A DNA stretch of 64,000 bases from Streptomyces sindenensis (GCF_014649035.1 NZ_BMSG01000009.1:1-64000); one strand, 5' to 3'; positions 39,184-47,641 are shown, counted from the stretch's first letter. Notes: a model not told the origin generated them from the sequence alone. Numbers and translations are program-made.

Positions 39184-39209
39184 GGAATCTTTACCGCCGA
39201 CCGGACGTT
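39184..39209 (+). promoter_or_regulatory. Sigma-R-type promoter of rbpA
   Basis: GGAAT at 39184-39188, exactly 18 bases, then GTT at 39207-39209. This is the sigma-R consensus GGAAT-N18-GTT, 62 bases before the rbpA start. rbpA is a known member of the sigma-R thiol-stress regulon in S. coelicolor. Confidence 0.85.
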
Positions 39210-39271
39210 GACCGGATGACGACGACAGCGACATTTTGTCCTGTGGGCGACAAGCCCGGGAGGCACGATTC

Positions 39272-39646
39272 ATGAGTGAGCGAGCTCTCCGCGGCACGCG
39301 ACTTGTGGTTACCAGCTACGAGACGGACCGCGGCATCGATCTGGCCCCGCGCCAGGCGGTGGAGTACGCATGCCAGAACGGACATCGATTCGAGATGCCG
39401 TTCTCGGTAGAAGCAGAGATTCCGCCGGAGTGGGAGTGCAAGGCGTGCGGCGCCCAGGCACTCCTGGTGGACGGGGACGGCCCCGAAGAGAAGAAGGGCA
39501 AGCCGGCGCGCACGCACTGGGACATGCTCATGGAGCGGCGCACCCGCGAGGAGCTGGAAGAGGTGCTGGCCGAGAGGCTGGCGGTTCTCCGTTCCGGAGC
39601 CATGAACATCGCCGTGCACCCGCGGGACAGCAGGAAGTCTGCCTGA
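39272..39646 (+). CDS. rbpA: RNA polymerase-binding protein RbpA
   Basis: 124 aa. RbpA binds the principal sigma factor and RNA polymerase, raises transcription from HrdB-type promoters, and affects rifampicin tolerance. Zinc ligands are visible in YACQNGH (Cys34, His38) and ECKACG (Cys56, Cys59). The C-terminal sigma-interacting domain contains THWDMLMERRTREELEEVLAERL. ATG at 39272 with GGGAGG nine bases upstream. A perfect hairpin terminates transcription. Confidence 0.97.
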   Translation: MSERALRGTRLVVTSYETDRGIDLAPRQAVEYACQNGHRFEMPFSVEAEIPPEWECKACGAQALLVDGDGPEEKKGKPARTHWDMLMERRTREELEEVLAERLAVLRSGAMNIAVHPRDSRKSA

Positions 39647-39676
39647 CCGCGTAACACCGCACAGCAGCACAGCACC

Positions 39677-39725
39677 AAGAGCCGCGGGCCGTGACACAGA
39701 ACGTGTGTCACGGCCCGCGGCTCTT
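39677..39725. terminator. Perfect bidirectional terminator between rbpA and fxsA
   Basis: A 22-base perfect stem (39677-39698 and 39704-39725, beginning AAGAGCCGCGGGCCGTGACA) around the five-base loop GAACG, with AAGA and TCTT at its base. Serves both convergent genes. Confidence 0.95.
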
Positions 39726-39739
39726 GTGCGTGCGGCCCC

Positions 39740-40357
39740 TCAGGGCGTGAGGGGCGGGCGCCGGTCCTGAGGGCCCCGGGGGTCGTCGTCGGATCCGCCG
39801 GACGTCCGGGGGCCGTCGTCGCGGATGACCTCGCCCTGGACGACCTTCCCGTCCGGGCGGTGCATCCGGGCCTGCTGGAACGCGTCTCCGAGGCTGCCGG
39901 GCGTCGCCGCCCGCATCCGGCGTTCCAGCGAGCGTTCCGCGTAACGGCTGATCATGGTGCGCACCGGCGGCACCAGCAGGAGCAGCCCGGCCGCGTCCGA
40001 GATCAGTCCGGGGATCAGGAGCAGCAGCCCGCCCAGCATCAGCAGACCGTTGCCCCGGGAGCCCTTGCCGTCGGCGGGGGGCGTCGGCGGTGTGGCGGGG
40101 GCGCCGGGCTGTCCCGGCATCTGCTGGAGGGTCTCGGTGAGGTTCCTGAAGGCGCGCCGGCCGGCGCTCTTGATGACCACGGCGCCGAGCGCGGCCCCGG
40201 CCACCAGGATCAGCAGGACCACGAGGCCGCCCGCGGCCGAGGCGACCAGGGTCAGGAGCCAGATCTCCAGGACCAGCCAGGCGGCCAGAGCCGGCGGCAG
40301 GAATCTACGGGCGCGTGAGCGCCGGGGACGGGTCGGGGGCGGAGTGCCGGTCGTCAT
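39740..40357 (-). CDS. fxsA: FxsA-family membrane protein
   Basis: 205 aa. The FxsA domain is visible: PPALAAWLVLEIWLLTLVASAAGG, then VLLILVAGAALGAVVIKSAGRRAF, and the family signature LLMLGGLLLLIPGLISDAAGLLLLVPPVR. In E. coli FxsA counteracts F-plasmid exclusion of phage T7. Role in Streptomyces unknown. About four TM segments, with a charged C-terminal tail. Confidence 0.88.
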   Translation of the reverse strand: MTTGTPPPTRPRRSRARRFLPPALAAWLVLEIWLLTLVASAAGGLVVLLILVAGAALGAVVIKSAGRRAFRNLTETLQQMPGQPGAPATPPTPPADGKGSRGNGLLMLGGLLLLIPGLISDAAGLLLLVPPVRTMISRYAERSLERRMRAATPGSLGDAFQQARMHRPDGKVVQGEVIRDDGPRTSGGSDDDPRGPQDRRPPLTP

Positions 40358-40504
40358 GCCCCCAGTGTGCCCGTACCGGCGTGCAAGCGGCGTAAGGGGG
40401 TGATCATGAAGCGACCGGCCGACGGCCCCGGGAGCAGTCCCGGCCCCGCCTTCCCGGCTCCGTCCTCGGCCGCAGGACCTGGGGGGCGGGGCGCGGCCGG
40501 GGGG

Positions 40505-41272
40505 TCAGAGGGTCTTGCGGCCCAGGACCTTGTTGGCGCGGGAGGTGATGCCCCAGCCGGTGACCCGCCAGAGCGCCTCGACGAGGATGTCCCGGCTCAT
40601 CTTGGAGTCGCCGACCTCCCGGTCGACGAAGGTGATGGGGACCTCGACCACGTGGTAGCCCGCGTCCACCGCGCGGCGGGCGAGGTCCACCTGGAAGCAG
40701 TAGCCCTGCGAGGCGACCTCGCCGAGCCCGAGTCCGTTCAGCGTCTCGGTGCGGAAGGCGCGGTAGCCGCCGGTGACGTCCCGGACGGAGAGGCCGAGGG
40801 CGAGCCGGGAGTAGAGGCTGCCGCCGCGCGAGATGACCTCGCGGCTCTTGGGCCAGTTGACCACCCGGCCGCCGGGCACCCAGCGGGATCCCAGCACCAG
40901 GTCGGCGCCCTTGAGCGCGGTGAGCAGCCGGGGCAGCTCCTCGGGCTGGTGGGAGCCGTCGGCGTCCATCTCGACGAGGACGCCGTAGCCGTGCTCGGAG
41001 CCCCAGGCGAAGCCCGCGAGGTAGGCGGCGCCGAGCCCTTCCTTGCCCTTTCGGTGCAGAACATGGACCTGGTCGTCGGCGGCAGCGATCGCGTCGGCCG
41101 CCTTGCCGGTGCCGTCGGGGCTGTTGTCGTCGGCCACCAGGATGTCGGCGTCCGGGACGGCGGCGCGCACCCGGTCGACGATCGGCTTGATGTTCTCGAC
41201 CTCGTTGTAGGTCGGGATGATCACCAGCACCTTGCCGAGCGGGCCGAACTGCCTCTGACCGCCGTCGTTCAC
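40505..41272 (-). CDS. ppm1: Polyprenol monophosphomannose synthase (Ppm1)
   Basis: 255-aa GT2 glycosyltransferase that makes polyprenyl-phosphate-mannose from GDP-mannose, the donor for protein O-mannosylation by Pmt and for phage phiC31 receptor glycans. LVIIPTYNEVENI is at 16-28, the DxD motif in VEMDADGSHQPEELPRLL, then LVLGSRWVPGG. It is the single-domain Streptomyces form (the mycobacterial protein is fused to an acyltransferase). GTG start with AAGGGG upstream. Confidence 0.93.
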   Translation of the reverse strand: MNDGGQRQFGPLGKVLVIIPTYNEVENIKPIVDRVRAAVPDADILVADDNSPDGTGKAADAIAAADDQVHVLHRKGKEGLGAAYLAGFAWGSEHGYGVLVEMDADGSHQPEELPRLLTALKGADLVLGSRWVPGGRVVNWPKSREVISRGGSLYSRLALGLSVRDVTGGYRAFRTETLNGLGLGEVASQGYCFQVDLARRAVDAGYHVVEVPITFVDREVGDSKMSRDILVEALWRVTGWGITSRANKVLGRKTL

Positions 41273-41756
41273 TACTGCCCCTTAGAGTCCGTACACAGGG
41301 GGACACCATATCCAGCGCACCGGCCGGAAGGTCGCGCCCCCGCGGTGGAACTGCGGATCGGGGCCCGGCGCCCTTCGGGCCGACCTGGGACCCGCTGGCT
41401 GCGGGTCGACCGAAAGCCGTTGTCTACTGAACGTCCGGGCCCCACCCGGGTCCCACCCTCCGTCCGGCTGAATCCTTCCCTCGCCCCCGAGGCGCGGGCG
41501 CTGAACCTGGCTGTCAGCGGTGGTGCGCCGGTGCGGCACACCGCCTCATGACCCAGCGGCGTTCGACGACTGCGTGGAGGTTTAACCGGTCGGACGTCCT
41601 GTGGTGGACCCGGCCGAACCTACCGGCCCGTGGGCGCTTTCTGTCAACAGCCGTGCGACCTGCGACTTTTGCCGAAATGGCCTGGTCAGTGCCGAAGGGT
41701 CGCAGGTCGCGGACCGGCGATCGGGCCATCGATCGGCGGTACGAAATGTCCCGACG
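41273..41756. other. Long intergenic region between ppm1 and an amidohydrolase gene
   Basis: 484 bases without a credible coding frame. It contains locally AT-richer patches around 41575-41590 (GGTTTAACCGG) and 41660-41685, and a partial inverted repeat near 41708-41735 (CCGGCGATCGGG...CGATCGGCGG). A promoter or small RNA is possible but I cannot support one. Confidence 0.4.
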
Positions 41757-43403
41757 TCACTCGTTCGGTCGCACGTAGACCGTTTGTCCGAGGACCACGG
41801 TCCGCAGGCAGACGGGGAGGTCGGCGCCGGGCGTCAGGTCCGGCAGACCGGGCGTGCCGGACCGGGGGTCGGTGGACCAGCGGGCGACCCGGTCGTCGGG
41901 GGCCTGGACCAGCAGTTCGGCGGTCCGCCAGACGGCGTAGTCGGCCGGGGCGCCGGGCACCAGGAGACCCGCGTCGTCGCGGCCGATGGCGCGCCAGCCG
42001 CCCCGGGTGTGGGCGGTGAACCCGGCGCGGACCGAGACCCGGTGCTCCGGGGTGCGGTGGTGGGCGGCGGCGCGCACGGTGCCCCAGGGGTCCAGCGGGG
42101 TGACGGGGCTGTCGGAGCCGAAGGCGAGCGGCACTCCGGCGCGCAGCAGCGCGGCGTACGGGTTGAGGGTGGCGGCCCGCTCCGCGCCGAGGCGTTCGGC
42201 GTACATCCCGTCCGGTCCGCCCCAGGCGGCGTCGAAGGCGGGCTGGACGGAGGCGGTGAGGCCCAGCTCGGCGAAGGCGGCGATCGTCTCGGGGGTGAGC
42301 ATCTCGGCGTGCTCGACGCGGTGCCGGGCGGCCCGGATCCGGTCGAGGCCGAGCGCCCGGGCGGCGGCCCTGACCCCGTCCACCACCGCGGTGACCGCTC
42401 CGTCGCCGATGGCGTGGAAGCCCGCCTGGAGGCCCGCCTCGGTGCAGGCGGTGACATGGGCGGCGATCCGGGCGGCGTCCAGGTGTGCGGTGCCGGTGTG
42501 CGGGGCGTCCGTGTAGGGCTGGTGCAGGCAGGCGGTGTGCGAGCCGAGGGAGCCGTCGACGAACAGGTCTCCGGCCGCGCCGATCGCGCCGAGTTCGCGG
42601 ATGCGACGGGCGTCCTTCTCGTCCGCGATCTCCTCGGCCCAGAGGCCGAAGACGCGCGGGCCGGGCCGTTCGGCGGCCAGGGCGAGGAGGGCGGTGAAGT
42701 CCTCCTCGTCGGAGATCTCGGGTCCGCCGCACTCGTGGACGCTGCCGATGCCGAGGGAGGCGGCGTGGTCGAGGGCGGCGCGCTGGGCGGCGGCGCGCTG
42801 GGCGGCCGGGAGCGCGTTGTGGGCGGCCGCCCGCACCGCGTGGTGGGCGTCGCCGGTCAGCGGCCCGTCCGGGTGATACCCCGTCATCGCGGTGACGCCG
42901 GGGACGAGGTCCAGCAGGGCCGTCGTGACGACCGCGGAGTGCACGTCGATGCGCGGCAGGTAGAGGGCCCGGCCGCCGGCCGCCTCGTCGAGCTCGGCGC
43001 GCGAGGGGTGACGCCGCTCGGGCCAGCGGGCGGCGTCCCAGCCGTGTCCGAGCAGGACGTCCCCGGGGGCGCGGCCCCGGCCGAACGCGCGGACGAGGCC
43101 GAGCGCCTCGGACAGGGTGCGGGCACCGGAGAGGTCGAGTCCGGTCAGGGCCAGGCCGGTGGCGGTCGTGTGCACATGGGCGTCGGTGAACGCCGGGGTG
43201 ACCAGGGCGCCTTCGAGGTCGACCACCTCGTCCACGCCGCTCGCGAAGGCGTCGGCGGCTCCTTCGGAACCCACCCAGGCGACATGCCCGCGTTCGACGA
43301 CCATCGCGGTGGCGAACGGGTCGGCGGGGCTGTGGACGTCCCCGCCGCGCAACAGCACGGTGCGGTGGTCGGGAGTGCTCTGGGGGGCGGTGCTCTGACT
43401 CAT
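41757..43403 (-). CDS. Amidohydrolase (YtcJ/amidohydrolase-3 family)
   Basis: 548-aa metal-dependent hydrolase. The N-terminal composite domain is followed by the HxH metal motif in FTDAHVHTT, then DGSLGSHTA, GFHAIGDGAV (metal His) and SDSPVTPLDPW. These place it in the YtcJ-like amidohydrolase-3 group, commonly annotated as N-substituted formamide deformylases or imidazolonepropionase-like; the substrate is not deducible. ATG at 43403 (MSQSTAPQS). It lies 125 bases downstream of the lrp gene, both leftward. Confidence 0.88.
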   Translation of the reverse strand: MSQSTAPQSTPDHRTVLLRGGDVHSPADPFATAMVVERGHVAWVGSEGAADAFASGVDEVVDLEGALVTPAFTDAHVHTTATGLALTGLDLSGARTLSEALGLVRAFGRGRAPGDVLLGHGWDAARWPERRHPSRAELDEAAGGRALYLPRIDVHSAVVTTALLDLVPGVTAMTGYHPDGPLTGDAHHAVRAAAHNALPAAQRAAAQRAALDHAASLGIGSVHECGGPEISDEEDFTALLALAAERPGPRVFGLWAEEIADEKDARRIRELGAIGAAGDLFVDGSLGSHTACLHQPYTDAPHTGTAHLDAARIAAHVTACTEAGLQAGFHAIGDGAVTAVVDGVRAAARALGLDRIRAARHRVEHAEMLTPETIAAFAELGLTASVQPAFDAAWGGPDGMYAERLGAERAATLNPYAALLRAGVPLAFGSDSPVTPLDPWGTVRAAAHHRTPEHRVSVRAGFTAHTRGGWRAIGRDDAGLLVPGAPADYAVWRTAELLVQAPDDRVARWSTDPRSGTPGLPDLTPGADLPVCLRTVVLGQTVYVRPNE

Positions 43404-43527
43404 GGGACCAGTCTCGCGCCTGGCGGCGGCCGCCCGGACCGCGGCCCCCTCCCACGGGGCGTAGACCCGCGCCCGGGTCCACGGATGCCCGCCCCTCGCG
43501 AGGGGCCCGGGCCCGGGGTTCCCGGCC

Positions 43528-43968
43528 TCAGATCCGCGGGGGCCGGGCCTCGTACGGGGTGGAGAGGACGACGGTGGTCCGGGTGGACACACCGGCGAGC
43601 GTACGGATCCGGGTGAGCAGGTGCTCCAGCTCCAGCGGGGTCGCCACCCGCACTTTGAGGATGTAGTTCTCGTCCCCGGCGACGCTGTGGCAGGCCTCCA
43701 GTTCGGGCACCCCGGCGAGCCGTTCGGCGATGTCGTCGGGGGCGCTCGGGTCGAACGGTTTCACCGAGATGAACGCGGTGAGGGGCAGCCCGACGGCCTC
43801 GGGGTCGACGACCGCGGCATAGCCGCGGATCACCCCGCGCTGCTCCAGCCTGCGGACACGCTGATGAACCGCCGAGGTGGACAGGCCCGTGGCCTTGCCC
43901 AGGTCGGTGTAGCTCATCCGCCCGTCCTTGACGAGCAACTCAACGATCTGACGGTCCAGCTCCTCCAT
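43528..43968 (-). CDS. Lrp/AsnC-family transcriptional regulator
   Basis: 146 aa. The N-terminal winged helix (MSYTDLGKATGLSTSAVHQRVRRLEQRGVIRGY) is followed by a RAM/AsnC effector domain (AFISVKPFDP ... VAGDENYILKVRVATPLELEHLL). Usually regulates amino acid metabolism as a dimer or octamer. Start ATG at 43968 (MEELDRQIVELL). Divergent from the gene at 44171, the shared region between them being the likely operator. Confidence 0.93.
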   Translation of the reverse strand: MEELDRQIVELLVKDGRMSYTDLGKATGLSTSAVHQRVRRLEQRGVIRGYAAVVDPEAVGLPLTAFISVKPFDPSAPDDIAERLAGVPELEACHSVAGDENYILKVRVATPLELEHLLTRIRTLAGVSTRTTVVLSTPYEARPPRI

Positions 43969-44068
43969 GCGGATCAACCTATGGCCCCGAGCACCGCTCG
44001 GCACAGTCGCGCGGGTCACGGAACGGCACCTGCGGGCGGCATGTGACGAACGCCACAGGCTCACGGGT

Positions 44069-44095
44069 CGGTAACGGGCCGCCTCGCGGTTACCG
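44069..44095. promoter_or_regulatory. Inverted repeat between lrp and a divergent gene
   Basis: CGGTAAC at 44069-44075 and GTTACCG at 44089-44095, 13 bases apart, i.e. two helical turns centre to centre. Candidate binding site for the divergent Lrp regulator. Confidence 0.35.
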
Positions 44096-44170
44096 GCCAC
44101 GCGCGGCGGGAAGTGCTTGCTGTGGTCGAGGCCGTGTCGCCTTGTCGACCCACCCGAGGGGGGAATTCCC

Positions 44171-44569
44171 GTGCAGAGCCTGAAGCTCACCGAACGTACC
44201 GAACCGGAGCCTGTCGATCCGGACGACGACGGTACCGCCGACGCGTACGACATGTTCGAGATGGTCCGGGTGATCTGCCCGGACTGCGCCCAGCCCATCG
44301 CACTGCTGGCCGACGAGGACGTCCTGCCGGAGCACGCCCGGTGCCCCACGCCGTGGAATCCCTTCGTGCTCACCGTCTGCGCCGGCACCGGCCGCGGCGC
44401 GAGTGACGCCCGGCCGGCGGACGAGACGCTGGAGCTCCAGGAACAGGAGGCCGGGCTGCTGCTGACGCTGCCCCAGGGCCTCGACTGGCGGATGCAGCCC
44501 TTCTCGCACGCCGGAGGCCCCGGCTCCCGTCCGCTGCGGGTGCCGCGGATGCGGCGCGAGGCCGCCTGA
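44171..44569 (+). CDS. Hypothetical Streptomyces protein with a CxxC pair
   Basis: 132 aa, family not recognised. An acidic N-terminus (ERTEPEPVDPDDDGTADAYD) precedes MVRVICPDCAQPIALLADEDVLPEHA, which has one CxxC pair and may bind metal; more Cys follow (RCPTPW, TVCAG). GTG at 44171 with GAGGGG about eight bases upstream. Divergent from lrp. Function unknown. Confidence 0.7.
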   Translation: MQSLKLTERTEPEPVDPDDDGTADAYDMFEMVRVICPDCAQPIALLADEDVLPEHARCPTPWNPFVLTVCAGTGRGASDARPADETLELQEQEAGLLLTLPQGLDWRMQPFSHAGGPGSRPLRVPRMRREAA

Positions 44570-44592
44570 CCCGCACCCCGTACGCCCGCCCA

Positions 44593-44620
44593 GCACCACG
44601 ACGGACCGCCGCCGTGGTGC
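44593..44620 (+). terminator. Probable terminator
   Basis: GCACCACG/CGTGGTGC, eight-base perfect arms with a 12-base loop, 24 bases after the stop of the preceding gene. Confidence 0.55.
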
Positions 44621-44728
44621 CCGCGGCCCCGCGTCCGCCGCTCGCCGGCCCGGCGCATGGGAACCCGCGAACGCGCGCTCGAATCGGCGGGACAGTGACC
44701 CCGGCCCGCCCCGCGGCGTTGGCCCCGT

Positions 44729-45034
44729 ATGACCACGCTGCATTCACCAGTCGGTTCGGGTCGCCGCCGGCTCGCCGCTCCCACCCCCGAAGAATCGGTT
44801 CCGCAGCCGGGAACACCCGCACAGCCACTGCCCCGCTCCACCGGGGACTCACCCATGGGCACGCCCGTGGACCCGCCGATCTACAGCGCTCTGCTCAGAC
44901 AGTGGGAGAGCGCCGGCAGAACCGTGCCCGGGCACCGCGACCCGGAGTGGAGCCAGGCCGCGGCCCTGCCCGCATGGCCCGATGGACCGCTGCGGTTCAG
45001 CGCGTCTCGGGACCCGCGAGGTGGCGGGCGATGA
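44729..45034 (+). CDS. Small hypothetical protein
   Basis: 101 aa if started at 44729. The part DPPIYSALLRQWESAGRTVPGHRDPEWSQAA looks like a conserved short Streptomyces protein; the start may be the later ATG at 44855 (MGTPVDPPIYSALL). It overlaps the 3' end of the convergent acyl-CoA dehydrogenase gene by 38 bases. No known domain. Confidence 0.5.
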   Translation: MTTLHSPVGSGRRRLAAPTPEESVPQPGTPAQPLPRSTGDSPMGTPVDPPIYSALLRQWESAGRTVPGHRDPEWSQAAALPAWPDGPLRFSASRDPRGGGR

Positions 45035-46169
45035 CCATGCGCTGGATCTGATTGGTGCCCTCCACGATCTGGAGCACCTTCGCCTCGCGCATCAGCCGTT
45101 CGACCGGGAAGTCGAGCGTGTAGCCGTATCCGCCGAGCACCTGGACGGCGTCGGTGGTCACCCGCATGGCCGCGTCCGTGCAGAACAGCTTGGCCATCGC
45201 GGCCTGCCGGGAGAAGGGCTCCCCCGCGTCCCGCAGCCGTGCCGCCTCCAGGTACAGCGCCCGGCCGGCCTCGATCTGGGTGGCCATGTCGGCGAGCATG
45301 AACCGCAGCCCCTGGAAGTCCGCGATGGGGCGGCCGAACTGGCGCCGGTCGGTGGCGTAGCGGACGGCCTCGTCCAGGGCGGCCTGGGCGACCCCGACGG
45401 CGCACGCGGCGATGCCGAGCCGCCCGGAGTCGAGGGCGGACAGGGCGATGGCGAAGCCCTGGCCCTCCTCGCCGATGCGCCGGTCGTCGCCGACCCGTAC
45501 GCCGTCGAAGTGGAGCTGGGCGGTGGGCGAGCCCTTCATCCCCATCTTCTTCTCGGGGAGGGCGGCGTTCAGCCCCTCGGCATCGCCGGGGACGAGGAAG
45601 GCCGTGATGCCCCGGGCGCCCTCGACACCGGTCCTGGCCAGCACGGTGCAGAAGTCCGCCACCCCGCCGTGGGTGATCCACGCCTTGGTCCCGGTGATGA
45701 CCCAGTCGTCCCCGTCCCGTACGGCCTTGGTGCGCAGCGAGGCCGCGTCGGAGCCGGAGGCGGGCTCGGAGAGGCAGTAGGCGCCCAGCAGACCGCCGGA
45801 GAGCATCGCCGGGAGGTGGGCGGCCCGCTGCTCGTCGGTGCCGTATCCGGCCAGTGCGTGGCAGGCGAGGGAGTGGACGCTGACGCCGAGTCCCACGGTG
45901 AGCCGGGCGGCGGCCAGTTCCTCCAGGACCTGGAGGTAGACCTCGTAGGGCTGGTCGCCGCCGCCGTGGTCGGAGCCGTACGGCAGTCCGAGCAGTCCGG
46001 CCTCGGACAGCAGGGTGAAGACCTCGCGGGGGAAGACGCCCGCTTCCTCCTCCTCCGCCGCCCGGGGAGCGATCTCCTTGGACACGATGTCGCGGACGAG
46101 CGCGACGAGCTGCCGGGACTCCTCGGTGGGCAGACGGCGTTCCACCGGCTGCGGGGCACGGTCGGACAT
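44997..46169 (-). CDS. Acyl-CoA dehydrogenase
   Basis: 390-aa FAD enzyme that oxidises acyl-CoA thioesters to 2-enoyl-CoA. Family signatures are present: YCLSEPASGSDAASLRTKA (FAD site), AQLHFDGVRV, and the C-terminal QIVEGTNQIQRMVIARHL with the catalytic glutamate position. It most resembles short-chain or branched-chain (for example isobutyryl/2-methylbutyryl) dehydrogenases. ATG start with GGGAGGAG upstream. The chain-length preference is not certain. Confidence 0.93.
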   Translation of the reverse strand: MSDRAPQPVERRLPTEESRQLVALVRDIVSKEIAPRAAEEEEAGVFPREVFTLLSEAGLLGLPYGSDHGGGDQPYEVYLQVLEELAAARLTVGLGVSVHSLACHALAGYGTDEQRAAHLPAMLSGGLLGAYCLSEPASGSDAASLRTKAVRDGDDWVITGTKAWITHGGVADFCTVLARTGVEGARGITAFLVPGDAEGLNAALPEKKMGMKGSPTAQLHFDGVRVGDDRRIGEEGQGFAIALSALDSGRLGIAACAVGVAQAALDEAVRYATDRRQFGRPIADFQGLRFMLADMATQIEAGRALYLEAARLRDAGEPFSRQAAMAKLFCTDAAMRVTTDAVQVLGGYGYTLDFPVERLMREAKVLQIVEGTNQIQRMVIARHLAGPETR

Positions 46170-46251
46170 GACGGCGCTCTCCTCCCTGTCGGGCGTTGCG
46201 GCGGTCGCGCGCTCGGGGTGGGAGAGGCGCCGCCGGGTGATCTCCCGGAAG

Positions 46252-46299
46252 TGACCCGGGAAAAACAGACTGCGCAGCCGATCCTGCCCTCCCGGGTCA
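46252..46299. promoter_or_regulatory. Inverted repeat upstream of the acyl-CoA dehydrogenase gene
   Basis: TGACCCGGGA (46252-46261) and TCCCGGGTCA (46290-46299) are perfect 10-base inverted arms, 28 bases apart. It could be an operator pair, since each half contains CCCGGG, or a hairpin. The binding protein is unknown. Confidence 0.4.
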
Positions 46300-46412
46300 C
46301 GGGCGGCACGGTCATCGGCTGTGGCGGGTTGAGTATGCCCGATCGGACGTCTTACGTCACGGGGGCAAAGGCCAGGTCGGAGGCGTGAAGAGGACGGGAA
46401 CGATCAGTGTGC

Positions 46413-46446
46413 TGGTCCGAACCATTGACCCAACTGGTCCAGTCCT
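46413..46446 (+). promoter_or_regulatory. Remnant chitinase-type promoter with direct repeats
   Basis: TGGTCCGAACC (46413-46423), TTGACC (46425-46430) and TGGTCCAGTCCT (46435-46446) have the same order and spacing as the intact chitinase promoter at 62344-62385 in this window. The 12-base direct repeats flanking a TTGACx -35 are the classic Streptomyces chitinase promoter. No gene start follows; instead a chitinase C-terminal tail starts almost at once. Confidence 0.75.
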
Positions 46447-46448
46447 CC

Positions 46449-46556
46449 TACGGGTTCCCCGGCCTCGGCGGCGCGTTCTTCCGGGAGCTGAGTGGTGACT
46501 CGGCGAACGGCGAGCTGATCAAGGCGATCGACTGGCCTGCGGGTCACCACGCCTAG
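46449..46556 (+). pseudogene. Chitinase C-terminal remnant (internal deletion)
   Basis: The plus-strand frame reads GFPGLGGAFFRELSGDSANG followed by ELIKAIDWPAGHHA and a TAG at 46554-46556. GGAFFxELSGDSANGELIKAI is typical of the end of GH18 chitinases. There is no start codon or catalytic domain; only the promoter precedes it. In S. coelicolor a chitinase gene lies next to the orthologous acyl-CoA dehydrogenase (from memory, SCO1428/SCO1429). The simplest reading is deletion of about 95% of that gene. Confidence 0.7.
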
Positions 46557-46705
46557 AGCAGGCCGAGCCGGGTGACCAGCATCGCGAACACGACGACGAA
46601 GGCCCAGCCGGCGATGTGCTCCATCAGCTTCGAGCCGTCCTCGGGGCCACCGGTACGGGCCCGGCGGGCGTGGTGGGCGTGAGCAGCGGCGGTGGTCGCG
46701 GTCAT
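46553..46705 (-). CDS. Small membrane protein (about 50 aa)
   Basis: 50 aa: a His/Ala/Arg-rich N-terminus (AHAHHARRARTGG), then one transmembrane helix (IAGWAFVVVFAMLVTRLGLL). ATG at 46705. The stop TAG shares the CTAG with the stop of the chitinase remnant on the other strand, so the two were convergent. The function is unknown. Confidence 0.65.
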   Translation of the reverse strand: MTATTAAAHAHHARRARTGGPEDGSKLMEHIAGWAFVVVFAMLVTRLGLL

Positions 46706-46985
46706 GGGCGTCTCGCTCTTCGTCAGGCTGTGGCAGGGGCCCCGCCCCCTGGTGACCCGACCAGCGTGCCAGCGCCCGGGCCCGGGCAGAACGAGATCCC
46801 GGTCACGGCCCGGAGCGCCCCGGCCGGCCCGGGGAGCCGCCGTTCCCCCGCCACCGCAAGGAAAAGGCCGCCGGGGCCGGGCGCGCGGGCCCGGGTCCAC
46901 TGTGGGCGACGCCACAGCGTGCCGCCCCGCGATCCCGGCCCGAAATCCCGGTGCGCCCGGTCGGGGCGCACGACATGCTGCGCCC

Positions 46986-47585
46986 ATGAATGAATCAGCC
47001 CCCAAGGACATCCTCCGCCTCTACCTGCAGAACGCCCGTAACGCCCTGCTCTGGAAGCTCGACGGGCTCTCGGAGTACGACGTCCGCCGCCCGCTCACGC
47101 CCACCGGCACCAATCTGCTGGGCCTGGTCAAGCATGTGGCGAGCGTCGAACTCGGCTACCTCGGCGACACCTTCGGGCGGCCGTCCGGTGAGGCGCTGCC
47201 CTGGGTCGCGGAGGGCGCCGAGGCCAACGCGGACATGTGGGCCACCGCCGAGGAGTCGCGCGAGCAGATCGTGGGCCTCTACCGGCGGGCGTGGGCGCAC
47301 GCGGACGCGACGCTCGACGCACTGGAGCTGGACACGGTCGGCCGGGTGCCCTGGTGGCCGGCCGGCCGCGACGACGTGACGCTGCTCCACGCCGTCGTCC
47401 GCGTGACCGGCGATACGCACCGGCACGCCGGGCACGCGGACATCCTGCGCGAACTCATCGACGGCGCCGTCGGGATGAACCAGGGCAACACCAGCATCCC
47501 GCCGGGCGACGCGACGTACTGGGAAGGCCACCGGGACCGGCTGGAGCGGGCCGCGCTGGAGGCCGGGGAGCGGCACGGGGGCTGA
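46986..47585 (+). CDS. DinB/DUF664-family protein
   Basis: 199 aa with the DinB-like four-helix fold. Family features include LWKLDGLSEYDVRRPLTPTGTNLLGLVKHVASVELGYLGDTFG and a C-terminal VTGDTHRHAGHADILRELIDGA, with His residues positioned as metal ligands. Possible mycothiol-linked or metal-dependent transferase; unproven. ATG at 46986 (MNESAPKDILRLYLQ). Confidence 0.86.
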   Translation: MNESAPKDILRLYLQNARNALLWKLDGLSEYDVRRPLTPTGTNLLGLVKHVASVELGYLGDTFGRPSGEALPWVAEGAEANADMWATAEESREQIVGLYRRAWAHADATLDALELDTVGRVPWWPAGRDDVTLLHAVVRVTGDTHRHAGHADILRELIDGAVGMNQGNTSIPPGDATYWEGHRDRLERAALEAGERHGG

Positions 47586-47641
47586 GCCGTCGAGCACCGG
47601 TGTCGGCCCGGGCTCTTCCCACCTGACGGTGACGGGGTGAG

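Noticed and set aside
46553..47011. 152-aa version of the small membrane protein
   Set aside because: Codons upstream of 46705 are not coding-like and would run into the DinB gene; the MTATTAAAHAHH start gives a normal short protein.
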